Shown: piece by piece, positions 1 to 9,099 of the stretch
Position numbering within the stretch: position 1 is the first letter of the stretch
How the letters are laid out: each line of letters starts with the position of its first letter
Source: UBA7960 sp964624065
GTDB taxonomy: Bacteria; Bacteroidota; Bacteroidia; Bacteroidales; UBA7960
Direction of reading: 5' to 3'
DNA length: 64,000 bases
Assembly (NCBI GenBank): GCA_964624065.1
Contig: CAZUWF010000009.1
Coordinates: 1 to 64,000, forward strand
Program-made: the position numbers and the translations under genes
The notes under the pieces: generated by a model
The model's database searches: none
Seen by the model: the letters and a program-made list of their open reading frames with translations, nothing else
Told to the model about the DNA's origin: nothing

Positions 1-1248
1 ATAAGGTTCAAGGACAATACCGGAAAATGGAGCGTGACCAAGAGCCACTTGTTTGTTAAGCCATTTTTGGCAGAACAAACGCCAAACAACAAGATGGTGG
101 AGTATTATTATTGGTTTGACAACAATGTTGGAACCAAGCAAACCGTATCGGTCAATCCTATTGATCCGCTGGTAGTAACCACATTGGATATGTCAGGAAT
201 TTGGGAAGGGAGCCATCATCTGCATACACAATACAAAGATATTCACGGAAAATATAGCGTTGTTACCACCCATGTTGTTCACAAAAATCCTTTTCCGGTA
301 GCAAAGTTTTTTGTTGATAAAACTAATGTATGTGTAGGACAAAGGGTAGAGTTTTCGGATGCAGGAAGCGTTGATTACAATAATGTGCTGTACAATTTCG
401 GAAATTCGCAAACCGCAACACAATTAAACACAACCCACACCTACACCCAAGCAGGAGTATTTACCGTAACATTGACAGTTACCCACACCGCTAGTGGCTT
501 AAGTGCTACTGCAACCCGGGTAATCCACGTGGCTGAAAACCCACCGAACACTGTTTCGGTGAGCGAATCAGTTTTTCCGGTCTGCTTCGGCACCCCCGTA
601 ACACTCACTGCAGATGCAATTGGGGCTAACTATTTATGGTCAAACGGTGCTACCACCCGCAGCATCACGGTAACTCAGGGGGGGACATATAGTGTGGAAA
701 TCAAAAATGCAAGCAATGTTTTATGCTCGGTTGTTTCAAACCCAATTCAAGTAACCTATTGGCCCGAAATTAACCGAACAATCACCCTGCAGGATTTTCC
801 ACTGTTTCTCATTGCCAATCAGGCCAATGCTACCTACCAGTGGATTGATTGCACCAACGGTAACACTCCTATTAGCGGAGCAACCCAACCCAGCTTCCAG
901 CCCACGGTTAATGGTAAGTACGCCGTGCAAATAACCCAAAATGGCTGCACGGTAACATCAAGCTGCATAACCGTAAGCACGGTAAGTGTTCCTGAAACCG
1001 AAATACCACAACTGGTAAAGATGTTTCCAAATCCCACTTGGGACAACATTAATGTTCATAATGATGTAAATATCAGCTTGAGTATTTTCAACTCTAACGG
1101 AATAAAGGTTTGGGAGGGTGAGTACTCTAGTGGGAAAAATAGAATTTTGTTGGAAAAATTCAGCAGTGGGTTTTATTTCATAAAAGTTACTGCCACTTCC
1201 GGGTCGTTGACTAACCAACAGGCCTTATTTAAAATACTCAAACTATAA
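1..1248 (+). CDS. Secreted PKD/Ig-like repeat protein with T9SS type A sorting domain (5' partial)
   Basis: The reading frame is open from base 1, so the gene begins before the window; the first in-window start (GTG at 34) is probably internal because the preceding codons give a plausible IRFKDNTGKWS segment. A PKD-like beta-sandwich is encoded at about 282-530, Ig-like segments at about 550-740 and 790-970, and a C-terminal type IX secretion sorting domain at about 1015-1245 (MFPNPTWDNINV start, SGFYFIKV and a Lys-rich end). By family knowledge such proteins are exported by Sec, moved across the outer membrane by the T9SS and attached or released at the cell surface. The substrate is unknown. 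A terminator hairpin follows directly, so this is the last gene of its transcript. Confidence 0.85.
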   Translation: MRFKDNTGKWSVTKSHLFVKPFLAEQTPNNKMVEYYYWFDNNVGTKQTVSVNPIDPLVVTTLDMSGIWEGSHHLHTQYKDIHGKYSVVTTHVVHKNPFPVAKFFVDKTNVCVGQRVEFSDAGSVDYNNVLYNFGNSQTATQLNTTHTYTQAGVFTVTLTVTHTASGLSATATRVIHVAENPPNTVSVSESVFPVCFGTPVTLTADAIGANYLWSNGATTRSITVTQGGTYSVEIKNASNVLCSVVSNPIQVTYWPEINRTITLQDFPLFLIANQANATYQWIDCTNGNTPISGATQPSFQPTVNGKYAVQITQNGCTVTSSCITVSTVSVPETEIPQLVKMFPNPTWDNINVHNDVNISLSIFNSNGIKVWEGEYSSGKNRILLEKFSSGFYFIKVTATSGSLTNQQALFKILKL

Positions 1249-1270
1249 GGTGATGTTTTTTACCTATGGG

Positions 1271-1315
1271 GATGAAATCCGTCTTTTTTGCAAGAAAAAG
1301 GCGGATTTTTTCATC
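1271..1315 (+). terminator. Rho-independent terminator after the T9SS protein
   Basis: An inverted repeat with arms GATGAAATCCG and CGGATTTTTTCATC (with additional A/T pairs inside) surrounds a short GCAAG loop, 23 nt after the stop codon. The T-rich descending arm fits intrinsic termination on the plus strand. Confidence 0.7.
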
Positions 1316-1792
1316 TCGTTAATGGAATCCTATTGCCGTGGGTTCGGCCTAAAAAAGGAATAAGGGCAGCAAAAAGGTTGTTAGATTCAGCATCACCGAC
1401 ACCCTTAAACTGCTAATTATCCGTGCATTTCAAATTTTTATTACACACCAAAAATGTTCTTGGCGGAGAAGTTTTTAGTGCAACAGGCTAGGTCTGGCAA
1501 GATTTTTTTACTAAACCAAAGCCAATGGAGGGCAAGATGAACTTGCTGGTAAAAACCCTTTTAGAAACAGGGCACTAAGTGTTGAAAAACCAAATCCAGG
1601 CAGAACATTCGCGGCACCTAACATCCACGAGCTTCTTGGCCAAAATGACAGCCTGAATGCTAGCCCGTTCAAATTTGGAGAAGAATCCAATTAATAAACC
1701 CGATATCATAGGTGAGCAGGGAAGCCTAAAAAAACCGGCAGCAAATGCAAAAACTCACCATAAGCATTTACGTGAGGATTTGAGAAAAATTC
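1316..1792. other. Gene-free stretch with a possible coding relic
   Basis: No complete gene is visible. On the plus strand a frame of about 60 codons runs from about 1515 to the TAA at about 1693; its reading has ordinary amino-acid composition (contains RTFAAPNIHELLGQND), but there is no start codon in context and a stop lies immediately upstream. It may be the decayed end of a lost gene. I do not recognise its family. Confidence 0.3.
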
Positions 1793-3037
1793 TTATGACT
1801 TCTTAAACGGTTGCAACCTCCAGTATGTCAGGGTTCGCCAAAGCCACTCCAACGGACCAAAATGATACTTGGCCAGCCACCAGCGGCTAATCGCAACTTG
1901 CAATCCGAAGATTACAAAAGACAACAAAAGCCCCTGCCATACAGTAATTTTCCCGAAAAGGCCAAAACCGTATCCATAAAATAGGGTGGTGCAAACAATT
2001 GATTGAAGCAGGTAGTTGGTAAGGGCCATTCGTCCAACCGGGACTAATTGTTTTTTGCAAAAAGTCAAGAGCCCTTTGTTTAGCAGCAAGGCCAATGACG
2101 AAACATAGAACATTCCAAGGAATATGCCGCCGAAAATGCTAGAAAACGATGCAGTTATGGCAAGCCAGTTCATATTCATAGGGTTCACCTTGGTGTAGGA
2201 AAATGCATACCAAGCAGCTAATGGTACCCCCACGGCAAACCCCCAAACTGCCACTTTTTTCAACAATCCAACATTCTCCTGAGTGTTTTTAAGAATACCT
2301 CGACGAGCCGTCAAGAAACCTAACAAGAACATTGTCAAAACAATGGGATAAAAGAAAAATAGTGCTCCCAAGGTTATGTTTGTGTATTCTGCAATCCGGA
2401 TTTTTATGACCTCAACAATCGACCCCGAAGAGTATGCTTCCACAGCTCTTTGATACAATGCTTGGGTTTTTGCCATACTTTGTTCAACACCTGCTTGCGC
2501 TTGCAGGGCTGCCTCCGGAATGCTCATTGCCATATGCATTAGACCGGCAAAAAGGGTGGTTAAAACCACCGGAATAAGGGCAAATGCAATTGCCCACCGG
2601 AGCAAACCCTTGTCGGAAACCTTCCTGAATAGAATTAACAAAAACCCGAATAGAGCGTAAATAATCAATATATCGCCGCCCCAAAGAAGCACCAGGTGGC
2701 AAACTCCAAACAATAGCAAGAAAAAAAGCCTGCGCCTAAATGTTGGAAGTGGGTTTATGGCATCGCCGTATCCTTTATTTATGAAGATATAGAATCCGTA
2801 GCCAAACAAAAACGAGAAAATAACGTAGAATTTCCCTTCGAAAACAAACTTGATGATGAATTCTGCAATTTTGTCGAGTAGTGATTCATGCCCCTGCGAA
2901 CCCAACAACATGGTGGTAAGCGGCTGGTAAAAAATTTGCATGTTGACCACAAGGATGCCGAGAATGGCCACGCCCCTCAAAAAATCGAGGGTTTCAATGC
3001 GATTTGACCCAGTAATTGGAGTAAGGATTTTTTTCAC
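1793..3037 (-). CDS. DUF418 (YeiB-like) integral membrane protein
   Basis: The N-terminal NRIETLDFLRGVAILGILVVN segment is the hallmark of the DUF418/YeiB family: a charged start followed by the first membrane helix. About ten hydrophobic helices follow, and the C-terminal third carries the conserved DUF418 block (PVGRMALTNYLLQS, then LLSFVIFGLQ and GPLEWLWRTLTY). Biochemical function is not established for the family; transport or acyl-group handling at the inner membrane has been suggested. I place the start at GTG 3037, seven codons before TGSNRIETLD. The frame is open to 3166, but that extension is poorly family-like. It is a single gene on the minus strand with gene-free DNA on both sides. 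Confidence 0.85.
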   Translation of the reverse strand: MKKILTPITGSNRIETLDFLRGVAILGILVVNMQIFYQPLTTMLLGSQGHESLLDKIAEFIIKFVFEGKFYVIFSFLFGYGFYIFINKGYGDAINPLPTFRRRLFFLLLFGVCHLVLLWGGDILIIYALFGFLLILFRKVSDKGLLRWAIAFALIPVVLTTLFAGLMHMAMSIPEAALQAQAGVEQSMAKTQALYQRAVEAYSSGSIVEVIKIRIAEYTNITLGALFFFYPIVLTMFLLGFLTARRGILKNTQENVGLLKKVAVWGFAVGVPLAAWYAFSYTKVNPMNMNWLAITASFSSIFGGIFLGMFYVSSLALLLNKGLLTFCKKQLVPVGRMALTNYLLQSIVCTTLFYGYGFGLFGKITVWQGLLLSFVIFGLQVAISRWWLAKYHFGPLEWLWRTLTYWRLQPFKKS

Positions 3038-3684
3038 AGACTTAGGAAATTCTTGGTTATAAAAATTGATGGCTAAGTTAAAAAAAATTTGTAAGCGGCA
3101 AACCCAATAGCATTCCATTTTTGTTTTTTGGGGCCGGATTGTAGAATCCGGGTTAGGCTCTGTCAAAGGCAGAACAATGCGGCAAAGAAGGTTTTTTGAA
3201 TCTCAAAAAATTAGAGGTGAGTTGCATGAATTCAACCAATAACCTTCTGACAAATGTGCATAATTTTCACAAATTATTTAAAAATTATATCTGACAAAGT
3301 TTTCAATACTTGTAAAATCTAAACAAACCGGCCAACATAAGAAAACCCAGTAATGATGCAAATTAGGACGGCACCTGTAACCGTACTCATCATAAACTTA
3401 TTGAAGGCCAACGCAAAACACCCATAGTAATTGGCCACTGGATGGGAGTTTATTAGGCCCAAACCGGGTGTCGGATGAATTTCAAAATTGGAAGGACAAA
3501 CCATCTCATGGGCATTCCCCACCAATACAAAACAATGTGCATTGAGGTCTTATTTGAAAAACTGGAAAGATAAATCTAAAAAAGGCAAGAAAACCGTTAC
3601 TTTGATCCAGAATGAAATGATTAGAACGGTGGGTATTTAATCGCGACAATATTTGATTTTCATTTGTTGTTTTGCCTAGTTCCA
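3038..3684. other. Intergenic region between the DUF418 gene and the ClC gene
   Basis: About 650 nt with divergent genes on either side. It holds the upstream region of the DUF418 gene and the ClC promoter at its right end. A 68-codon minus-strand frame (3319-3525) ends in a hydrophobic run but has no recognisable family or start signal, so I do not call it a gene. A/T-rich DNA between about 3240 and 3320 shows no clear hairpin. Confidence 0.4.
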
Positions 3685-3692
3685 TACCTTTG
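3663..3692 (+). promoter_or_regulatory. Bacteroidota-type promoter of the ClC gene
   Basis: TTTG at 3663-3666 and TACCTTTG at 3685-3692 are separated by 18 nt, matching the primary sigma factor consensus TTTG/TTG-N19ish-TAnnTTTG. Transcription should begin near 3697, which excludes the TTG at 3695 as start and supports ATG 3716. Confidence 0.65.
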
Positions 3693-3715
3693 CATTGAAA
3701 AACTCATACATTGCC

Positions 3716-5491
3716 ATGAAAATCGAACCCTGGGCCGCACGTTTCTTGGTGTGGCGGCAGCAGCACGTGAGTGAGAAGAACTTCATTTTGCTGCTTTGCG
3801 TAATTATTGGTTTGTTGGCATCGGTGGCTGCGGTGGTGCTCAAAACAGCGGTGCATTATGTTGAGTACTGGGTAAGAACCATTCCGGGAAAGCACCTCGA
3901 AAACCATCTTTTCTTGGTTTTCCCTTTAATAGGCATTCTTATAACCGTTTTTTATGTACGCACCTTCGTGAAAGAAGACATAGGCCACGGAGTTTCGCGA
4001 ATATTGCATGCTATATCTCGCAACAAGGGTGTTATGAAGCTGCACAACACTTGGTCTTCAATCATAGCCTGCACTTTTACTAGCGGGATGGGTGGGTCTG
4101 TAGGTATGGAGGCACCAATTGTTTCTACAGGTGCGGCAATAGGTTCGAACGTGGCTCAAGCGGCGAAACTTGGCCACAAACGCACCATTTTGCTCATTGG
4201 GTGTGGATCAGCCGCTGCCATCGCTGCCATATTCAAGGCTCCCATTGCCGGTTTGATTTTCGCCCTCGAGGTGTTGATGCTTGATCTTACCATGGCATCA
4301 ATCCTGCCGCTGTTGGTTGCCACCGTAACCGGAGCCATTTTTTCGGCCATTTTCATGGGTGAAAACATCGAGTTTTACTTTGCAATAACCAATGCGTTCA
4401 ACTATGGTTCAATACCTTTTTTTATTGTATTGGGATTGTTTACTGGGGTTGTTTCCCTTTATTTCACTTGGATGAATGATAGGGTTGAGTCAACCATTAA
4501 ATCTGTCAGGCAACCATTCAAGCGAGCCCTCATTGGCGGGGTAATACTTGGCCTGATGATCTTTATTTTTCCGCCTCTCTTTGGCGAAGGCTACTTTTCG
4601 ATGCGCAACCTTTTGTCGGGACAGCCCGAACAACTGATAATCGAGAGCCCACTCAGGGCATTTGCCGATGGTGGAGGTGCCACATTCTTGATTTTTATGG
4701 TGTGCGTGCTTTTCTTCAAGGCCATTGCAACATCTTTAACCACTGGTGCTGGTGGTATTGGAGGGGTTTTCGCACCAAGCCTTTTCATGGGTGGCATTGC
4801 AGGGTTCATACTATCAAGGGCAATCAACCTTTTCACGGCCTTCAAGGTTTCGGAATACAACTTTACCCTGGTGGGGATGGCAGGGGTGATGGCCGGGGTG
4901 ATTCACTCTCCGCTTACCGCAATATTCTTGATTGCCGAAATAACAGGAGGCTACCAGCTTTTCATTCCGCTAATAATTGTGGCCACAATTTCTTACCTCA
5001 CAGTTAATTACTTCCAGCCCCACTCGCTTTACACGAAGAAGCTAGCCGAAAAAGGCGAACTCATTACCCACAACAAGGATCAAACTGTTCTCACACTGCT
5101 AAACGTAGAGGAAGTGGTAGAAACAAACCTCGATACCGTATCGCCACAAATGACTTTGGGACAACTTGTAAATGTAATAGCCAAGTCAAAACGCAACATA
5201 TTTCCCGTGCTCGATGCAGACCAAAACTTTTTGGGAATAGTCTTTTTGGACGAAGTGCGCGAGATTATGTTCGATACCTCAAAATATGAAAAACTAAGGG
5301 TGAGCAACTTGATGTATTTTCCAAAGGCCGTGGTTAACATAACCGACAATATGGATACGGTTATGGACAAATTCAACAAGTCGGGTTTGTGGAACATTCC
5401 TGTTGTTGACAAAGGAAAGTATAGAGGCTATGTTAGCCGATCAAACATTTTCGAAATTTACCGCAACAGGCTTATCGAATTTTCTGATTAA
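3716..5491 (+). CDS. ClC-family chloride channel/transporter with C-terminal CBS pair
   Basis: 591 residues. An N-terminal ClC membrane domain (about 25-440) is followed by two CBS domains (about 453-591) that bind adenine nucleotides in related proteins. Conserved ClC signatures are visible: GHGVS at 90-94 in the GSGIP position, GMEAP around the gating glutamate E132, GGVFAPS at 349-355 and the pore tyrosine in SLYTKKL (Y439). The position equal to the E. coli ClC internal proton glutamate (E203) is valine here (LEVLM, V186 after E185), a residue typical of channel-type ClCs. It acts in the inner membrane in chloride or other anion movement. The start is ATG 3716, supported by the promoter that ends at 3692. 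It is monocistronic. Confidence 0.92.
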   Translation: MKIEPWAARFLVWRQQHVSEKNFILLLCVIIGLLASVAAVVLKTAVHYVEYWVRTIPGKHLENHLFLVFPLIGILITVFYVRTFVKEDIGHGVSRILHAISRNKGVMKLHNTWSSIIACTFTSGMGGSVGMEAPIVSTGAAIGSNVAQAAKLGHKRTILLIGCGSAAAIAAIFKAPIAGLIFALEVLMLDLTMASILPLLVATVTGAIFSAIFMGENIEFYFAITNAFNYGSIPFFIVLGLFTGVVSLYFTWMNDRVESTIKSVRQPFKRALIGGVILGLMIFIFPPLFGEGYFSMRNLLSGQPEQLIIESPLRAFADGGGATFLIFMVCVLFFKAIATSLTTGAGGIGGVFAPSLFMGGIAGFILSRAINLFTAFKVSEYNFTLVGMAGVMAGVIHSPLTAIFLIAEITGGYQLFIPLIIVATISYLTVNYFQPHSLYTKKLAEKGELITHNKDQTVLTLLNVEEVVETNLDTVSPQMTLGQLVNVIAKSKRNIFPVLDADQNFLGIVFLDEVREIMFDTSKYEKLRVSNLMYFPKAVVNITDNMDTVMDKFNKSGLWNIPVVDKGKYRGYVSRSNIFEIYRNRLIEFSD

Positions 5492-5694
5492 CCCTTTAAG
5501 GATTTGTTGGTGCGAGGATTAGAGCTTTGGATGATGTAACCGTATAAACGCTAAAGGATTTACTCCGCCTGCATGGTATGGGCTATAATCATTCGCGGCC
5601 GAGGATTTTTGATTTGGTCTCTATTGCTTCTGCCAATTGGTTGCCGCCTGCTACTCTCTGCCTCCTTATAAATGATTTCTAATATTTCCACCCA

Positions 5695-6357
5695 TCAATC
5701 CGGTTTGTTAAAAACGTACTGCAAAATGTTCGCGCCCATTTGCAAGGCCTTTATCCTAACAGTTTCAGGGTTACCGTGCACTGATTGGTCTTCCCAGCCG
5801 TTGCCCAGATCGCTCTCGTATGAGTAAAACAGAACTAATGTTCCCTGATGTACAATGCCAAAACCTTGCGGTGGCTTGCCATCGTGCTCGTGGGTTTTTG
5901 GTAATCCGTTGGCGAACTTGTATTTTTGATGGTAAATGGGATGGGAGAAGGGTAGTTCAACCAATTGGTGTTCCGGAAAAACCTTCACGATTTCTCTTCT
6001 AAAAAAAGGGTTTAGCCCGTAATTGTCATCCACGTGGAGGAAGCCGCCACTTAGGAGGTAACTTCGGAGGTTTTCGGCCTCTTGCTGAGAAAAGAACACA
6101 TTTCCGTGTCCCGTCATGTACACGTAAGGGTAGTTAAACAATTGCTTGCTGCCTACTTCCACGGTTGCAGGTTGTTGGCTTAATGACATTCCGGCGTTTT
6201 TGTTTGCAAAATCTATCAAGTTTGGCAGTGCCGTAGGGTTTGCGTACCAATCGCCCCCACCACCGTACTTTAGAGTGGCGATTTGAAGGTATTGGGCAAA
6301 TGATGATGCCGAGGTGATTGCAAGAAAAATTGTTAGAACTATTGTAATATTCTTCAT
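5695..6357 (-). CDS. DUF4159 domain protein, secreted
   Basis: 220 residues with a clear Sec signal peptide (hydrophobic 4-20, cleavage after SSFA). The mature part is a DUF4159 domain: YGGGGDWYANPTALPNLIDF, the GHGNVFFSQQEAENLRSYL segment, and GGFLHVDDNYG, all typical of the family. DUF4159 has a class I glutamine-amidotransferase-like/flavodoxin-like fold but no proven activity; family members are often found near Bacteroidota and planctomycete envelope or MoxR-type genes. The next gene on the minus strand, rsmE, lies about 115 nt upstream, so co-transcription is possible but not tight. Confidence 0.85.
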   Translation of the reverse strand: MKNITIVLTIFLAITSASSFAQYLQIATLKYGGGGDWYANPTALPNLIDFANKNAGMSLSQQPATVEVGSKQLFNYPYVYMTGHGNVFFSQQEAENLRSYLLSGGFLHVDDNYGLNPFFRREIVKVFPEHQLVELPFSHPIYHQKYKFANGLPKTHEHDGKPPQGFGIVHQGTLVLFYSYESDLGNGWEDQSVHGNPETVRIKALQMGANILQYVFNKPD

Positions 6358-6472
6358 CTATTTCATTTTTTTTGCTGTTTCAATCCTAACCCACACAACC
6401 CTTTACGGCGAGAAGAGGAATTATGGGGCGTTAAAATTCCGTTCGGGAGGTAAGGGCGCTGTCTTTTGGGTT

Positions 6473-7177
6473 TCACAACATTTTGTTGGCAAAGTTAAAG
6501 CATACGCACGAAACCAATGCAGCCGTTTCGGTGCGCAGGCGGTAATTGCCCAAGGAAACAGGTTCAAATCCACGGGCAATTGCTGACGTAACCTCATTGC
6601 CGCTAAAGTCACCCTCGGGTCCTATCACAAAGAGGGTGTCCCTATTTGCCGCCATCGCGTCGGCAAGGGTTAGCTTATCACCCGAATAACAGTGGCCAAT
6701 GAGTTTCTTGCCATCAAATGGCTCCTCGATAAACTTGCCTAATTGCATTGCCTGATTCAAAATTGGCAGGTATGCCCTTTGAGATTGTTTGATGGCGGCC
6801 ACTAAAACCTTTTGAAGCCTTTCGGGCTTGATTATGGTTCGTTCGGAGTTGGCGCAAAAAACAGGCGTTATCTCGTCAATGCCGCATTCGGTGGCCTTTT
6901 CCAAAAACCATTCCATTCGGTCAATGTTCTTGGTAGGCGCTATGGCAATGTGCAAACGTACCTTTCGTTTGGGCTGAATCTCGGTTTTTTCGATTTTTAT
7001 TAAGCAACCCTTTTCGTGAGCCTCCAGTAGGGTCCCCTCGCACCATTGGCCTTTACCATCAGTAACCGCAACATTTGCCCCCTCTTTAAGTCTTAAAACT
7101 TTTATGGCGTGGTGCGATTCTTCTGGGTTGAGAATTGCAAAATCAGAATTAGGTATTGTGCCAATGAATTGGTTCAT
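6473..7177 (-). CDS. rsmE: 16S rRNA (uracil-1498-N3)-methyltransferase RsmE
   Basis: 234 residues, the usual family length. The N-terminal PUA-like domain (about 1-70, HHAIKVLRLKEG) is followed by a SPOUT methyltransferase domain with the trefoil-knot signature: VIGPEGDFSGNEV and then VSLGNYRLRTETAAL near the C-terminus, which form the SAM pocket. The enzyme methylates N3 of U1498 in 16S rRNA in the assembled 30S subunit. The ATG at 7177 follows a gene-poor upstream region. It precedes the DUF4159 gene on the same strand. Confidence 0.95.
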   Translation of the reverse strand: MNQFIGTIPNSDFAILNPEESHHAIKVLRLKEGANVAVTDGKGQWCEGTLLEAHEKGCLIKIEKTEIQPKRKVRLHIAIAPTKNIDRMEWFLEKATECGIDEITPVFCANSERTIIKPERLQKVLVAAIKQSQRAYLPILNQAMQLGKFIEEPFDGKKLIGHCYSGDKLTLADAMAANRDTLFVIGPEGDFSGNEVTSAIARGFEPVSLGNYRLRTETAALVSCVCFNFANKML

Positions 7178-7557
7178 TTTTGGTTGTATGGTGTAGTTTG
7201 AAAGTTTTAGGCTATAATTGCTTCATTTTGGATTTGGAGTTTTAACATTTTTCCCAAATAATCATTGATTTTAAATATTTTCGAGCCTGGCAAATCTAAT
7301 TCAACTAACTCTATTTCCGGGTTTTGATTCGGAGAAATAATACCCTGAAATCTACTATGGATTCTTACCTCGAATACGACGGCTACAATATGACCGAAAA
7401 TGACCGCCAACTTCAACCTTACTTCTAGTTTCTATTATAAATGAGTTTCTCAAAACTTTACAGCTAGGCCGAAGGTCAACTTTTATGTTTCTAAACCTGT
7501 GTAACTGTTATCCAAAAAATTGAAATGAACCTGCTTAAATTTAAACAAAATTAACAA
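7178..7557. other. Gene-poor stretch between the MFS gene and rsmE
   Basis: 380 nt. A 69-codon minus-strand frame (7207-7416, TTG start) reads as a plausible polypeptide (contains GSKIFKINDYLGKM) but has no recognised family, no start context and could be a relic. The rest is A/T-rich. I see no convincing terminator or RNA. Confidence 0.3.
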
Positions 7558-8856
7558 TTAACCCACAACTTGCAACTTCACATTTCGCTCAGACCAAATT
7601 AACACAGCCACGCCCAACAACAGGAAACCTATTGCAATTACAAACGTGATATAAAAGCCCCACCACTGGTAAAAAACTATTCCCATAATTGGGGCTACGG
7701 TTGCCCTGAGGGCGGTAAGAACCATATGTATTGATTGGTAAGTACCGGCTTCGTGTGGTTCGCAAAAATAGGCCGATCCTATGCTCCAGGTGAGAGACAT
7801 GGTGGCTGCAAAAATACCGTGAAAAATGGTATATAAAACCAGCGTGAGATAAAGCGTTACATCCCACAATTCAACCCTTAGGTCTATGAATCTGGTCATA
7901 ATCAGTGAAAAAATGAAAAGTGCCATCGACAAGAACGAATAACTCGCAAAGCGGCGAGGATCTATCTTGCCAATCAACCTCCCAAAATACGGGAGGCTTG
8001 CAATTGCCAACAAATTGTAGGCATTCCTATAAAATGCCACACTGGTGTAATTGAGTCCAAGTGCTTCGTTGAAGTAGAGTACTATTATCATCGTGGAGGC
8101 CATAAACCCAATACCGTAAAGCATAAAGCCCACTTGAAAGTGCAAAAAGGGGATGTTTGCCAAAAGGATTCTTTTCATATCCAACATTGAGTTTTTTATC
8201 CCTCCGAAAAAATTGCTCCTCAGCTCAGTATTCATCACCTCATGGTAGGGTATTTGCGAAAGCACGAATAGTGAGAGCATAGCCAAACCTGCAATAATAG
8301 GAAAAACATATACAAAAACGAAGGGATCTTTGTCCAGCATCCAGCCATAAACGAAAGTTGTGGCAATCATTACCACTTTGTTTCCCGTGGTGGCATACGA
8401 ATAAAGCGGTCCGAAGTTAATGTGCCTGTAAGAACTCTTCAGGAACAAGTTAATTGCAGGGAAAACAATCGGATTTGCCAGGAAATAAAACAAGAACACG
8501 CCCAAGAAAATGGCGTGGTAAACAGAGGCACCTGCCAATTGCTCGGGGCTTCTGGGAAAGAAAAGCAACAGGATGAGTGGTAGCCGGGTAACAATGGCAG
8601 TGTATTTGAGGAGCTTTCGCACATCCTTGACCCTTTTCAGGTACTCATTGAACACAATTAGAAGCAAGAACGGCACAACGCTAAACTGAAAAAGCAAGCT
8701 AACCTGATATCCCGAGCCCAAAAGGCTTTTTACGAACACAAACTCGTTTAGGGCGATAACACCTGCAATGACACCCTCGATCAGAGAGTAGGTAAAATGA
8801 AGCGAAAAAGTAACCCTTTCGCGACGACTTAGATTTGAATGCCGGCTGACTATCAC
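7558..8856 (-). CDS. MFS-like permease, 12 transmembrane helices
   Basis: 432 residues with about twelve evenly spaced hydrophobic helices in two groups of six, divided by a polar loop near residues 215-235 (YHEVMNTELRSNFFGGIKNS). This is the layout of the major facilitator superfamily. The cytoplasmic loop after helix 2 has a basic run (NEYLKRVKDVRKLLKY), in the place of the MFS GxxxDRxxRR motif, but the motif itself is not clear. No substrate-specific motif is recognised. It is a single minus-strand gene with about 240 nt of non-coding DNA upstream, which shows nothing I can name. Confidence 0.75.
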   Translation of the reverse strand: MIVSRHSNLSRRERVTFSLHFTYSLIEGVIAGVIALNEFVFVKSLLGSGYQVSLLFQFSVVPFLLLIVFNEYLKRVKDVRKLLKYTAIVTRLPLILLLFFPRSPEQLAGASVYHAIFLGVFLFYFLANPIVFPAINLFLKSSYRHINFGPLYSYATTGNKVVMIATTFVYGWMLDKDPFVFVYVFPIIAGLAMLSLFVLSQIPYHEVMNTELRSNFFGGIKNSMLDMKRILLANIPFLHFQVGFMLYGIGFMASTMIIVLYFNEALGLNYTSVAFYRNAYNLLAIASLPYFGRLIGKIDPRRFASYSFLSMALFIFSLIMTRFIDLRVELWDVTLYLTLVLYTIFHGIFAATMSLTWSIGSAYFCEPHEAGTYQSIHMVLTALRATVAPIMGIVFYQWWGFYITFVIAIGFLLLGVAVLIWSERNVKLQVVG

Positions 8857-9099
8857 TTTATTGGTACAAAAAATTAGGCGTTGAAAATTGAGAAGTTTAA
8901 TTAGTTTTTGAAGTTTTCAGGTTGAGGAATGGACGGGCACAACGATTAAGAAGCTAATGAGCTGCCAAAAAGGAAATTGCGATCATTTACAGGCAACCAA
9001 CCATCAGGTGGCGGGATCGGAATTCATAAAGTCATCATTCATAATATGCCAATTAATCCTCAGCAATTTTCCTTTAGATCTATACACGCCAATCCTCAC

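Noticed and set aside
3319..3525. 68-codon minus-strand frame upstream of the ClC gene
   Set aside because: No start signal and no recognisable family; hydrophobic C-terminus is not sufficient.
6560..6580. tRNA-like T-arm sequence (GGTTCAAATCC)
   Set aside because: It lies inside the rsmE SPOUT motif on the other strand and no acceptor or anticodon arm can be built around it.
7207..7416. 69-codon minus-strand frame between rsmE and the MFS gene
   Set aside because: It reads plausibly but has a TTG start, no promoter or ribosome site, and no family; noted as a possible relic only.
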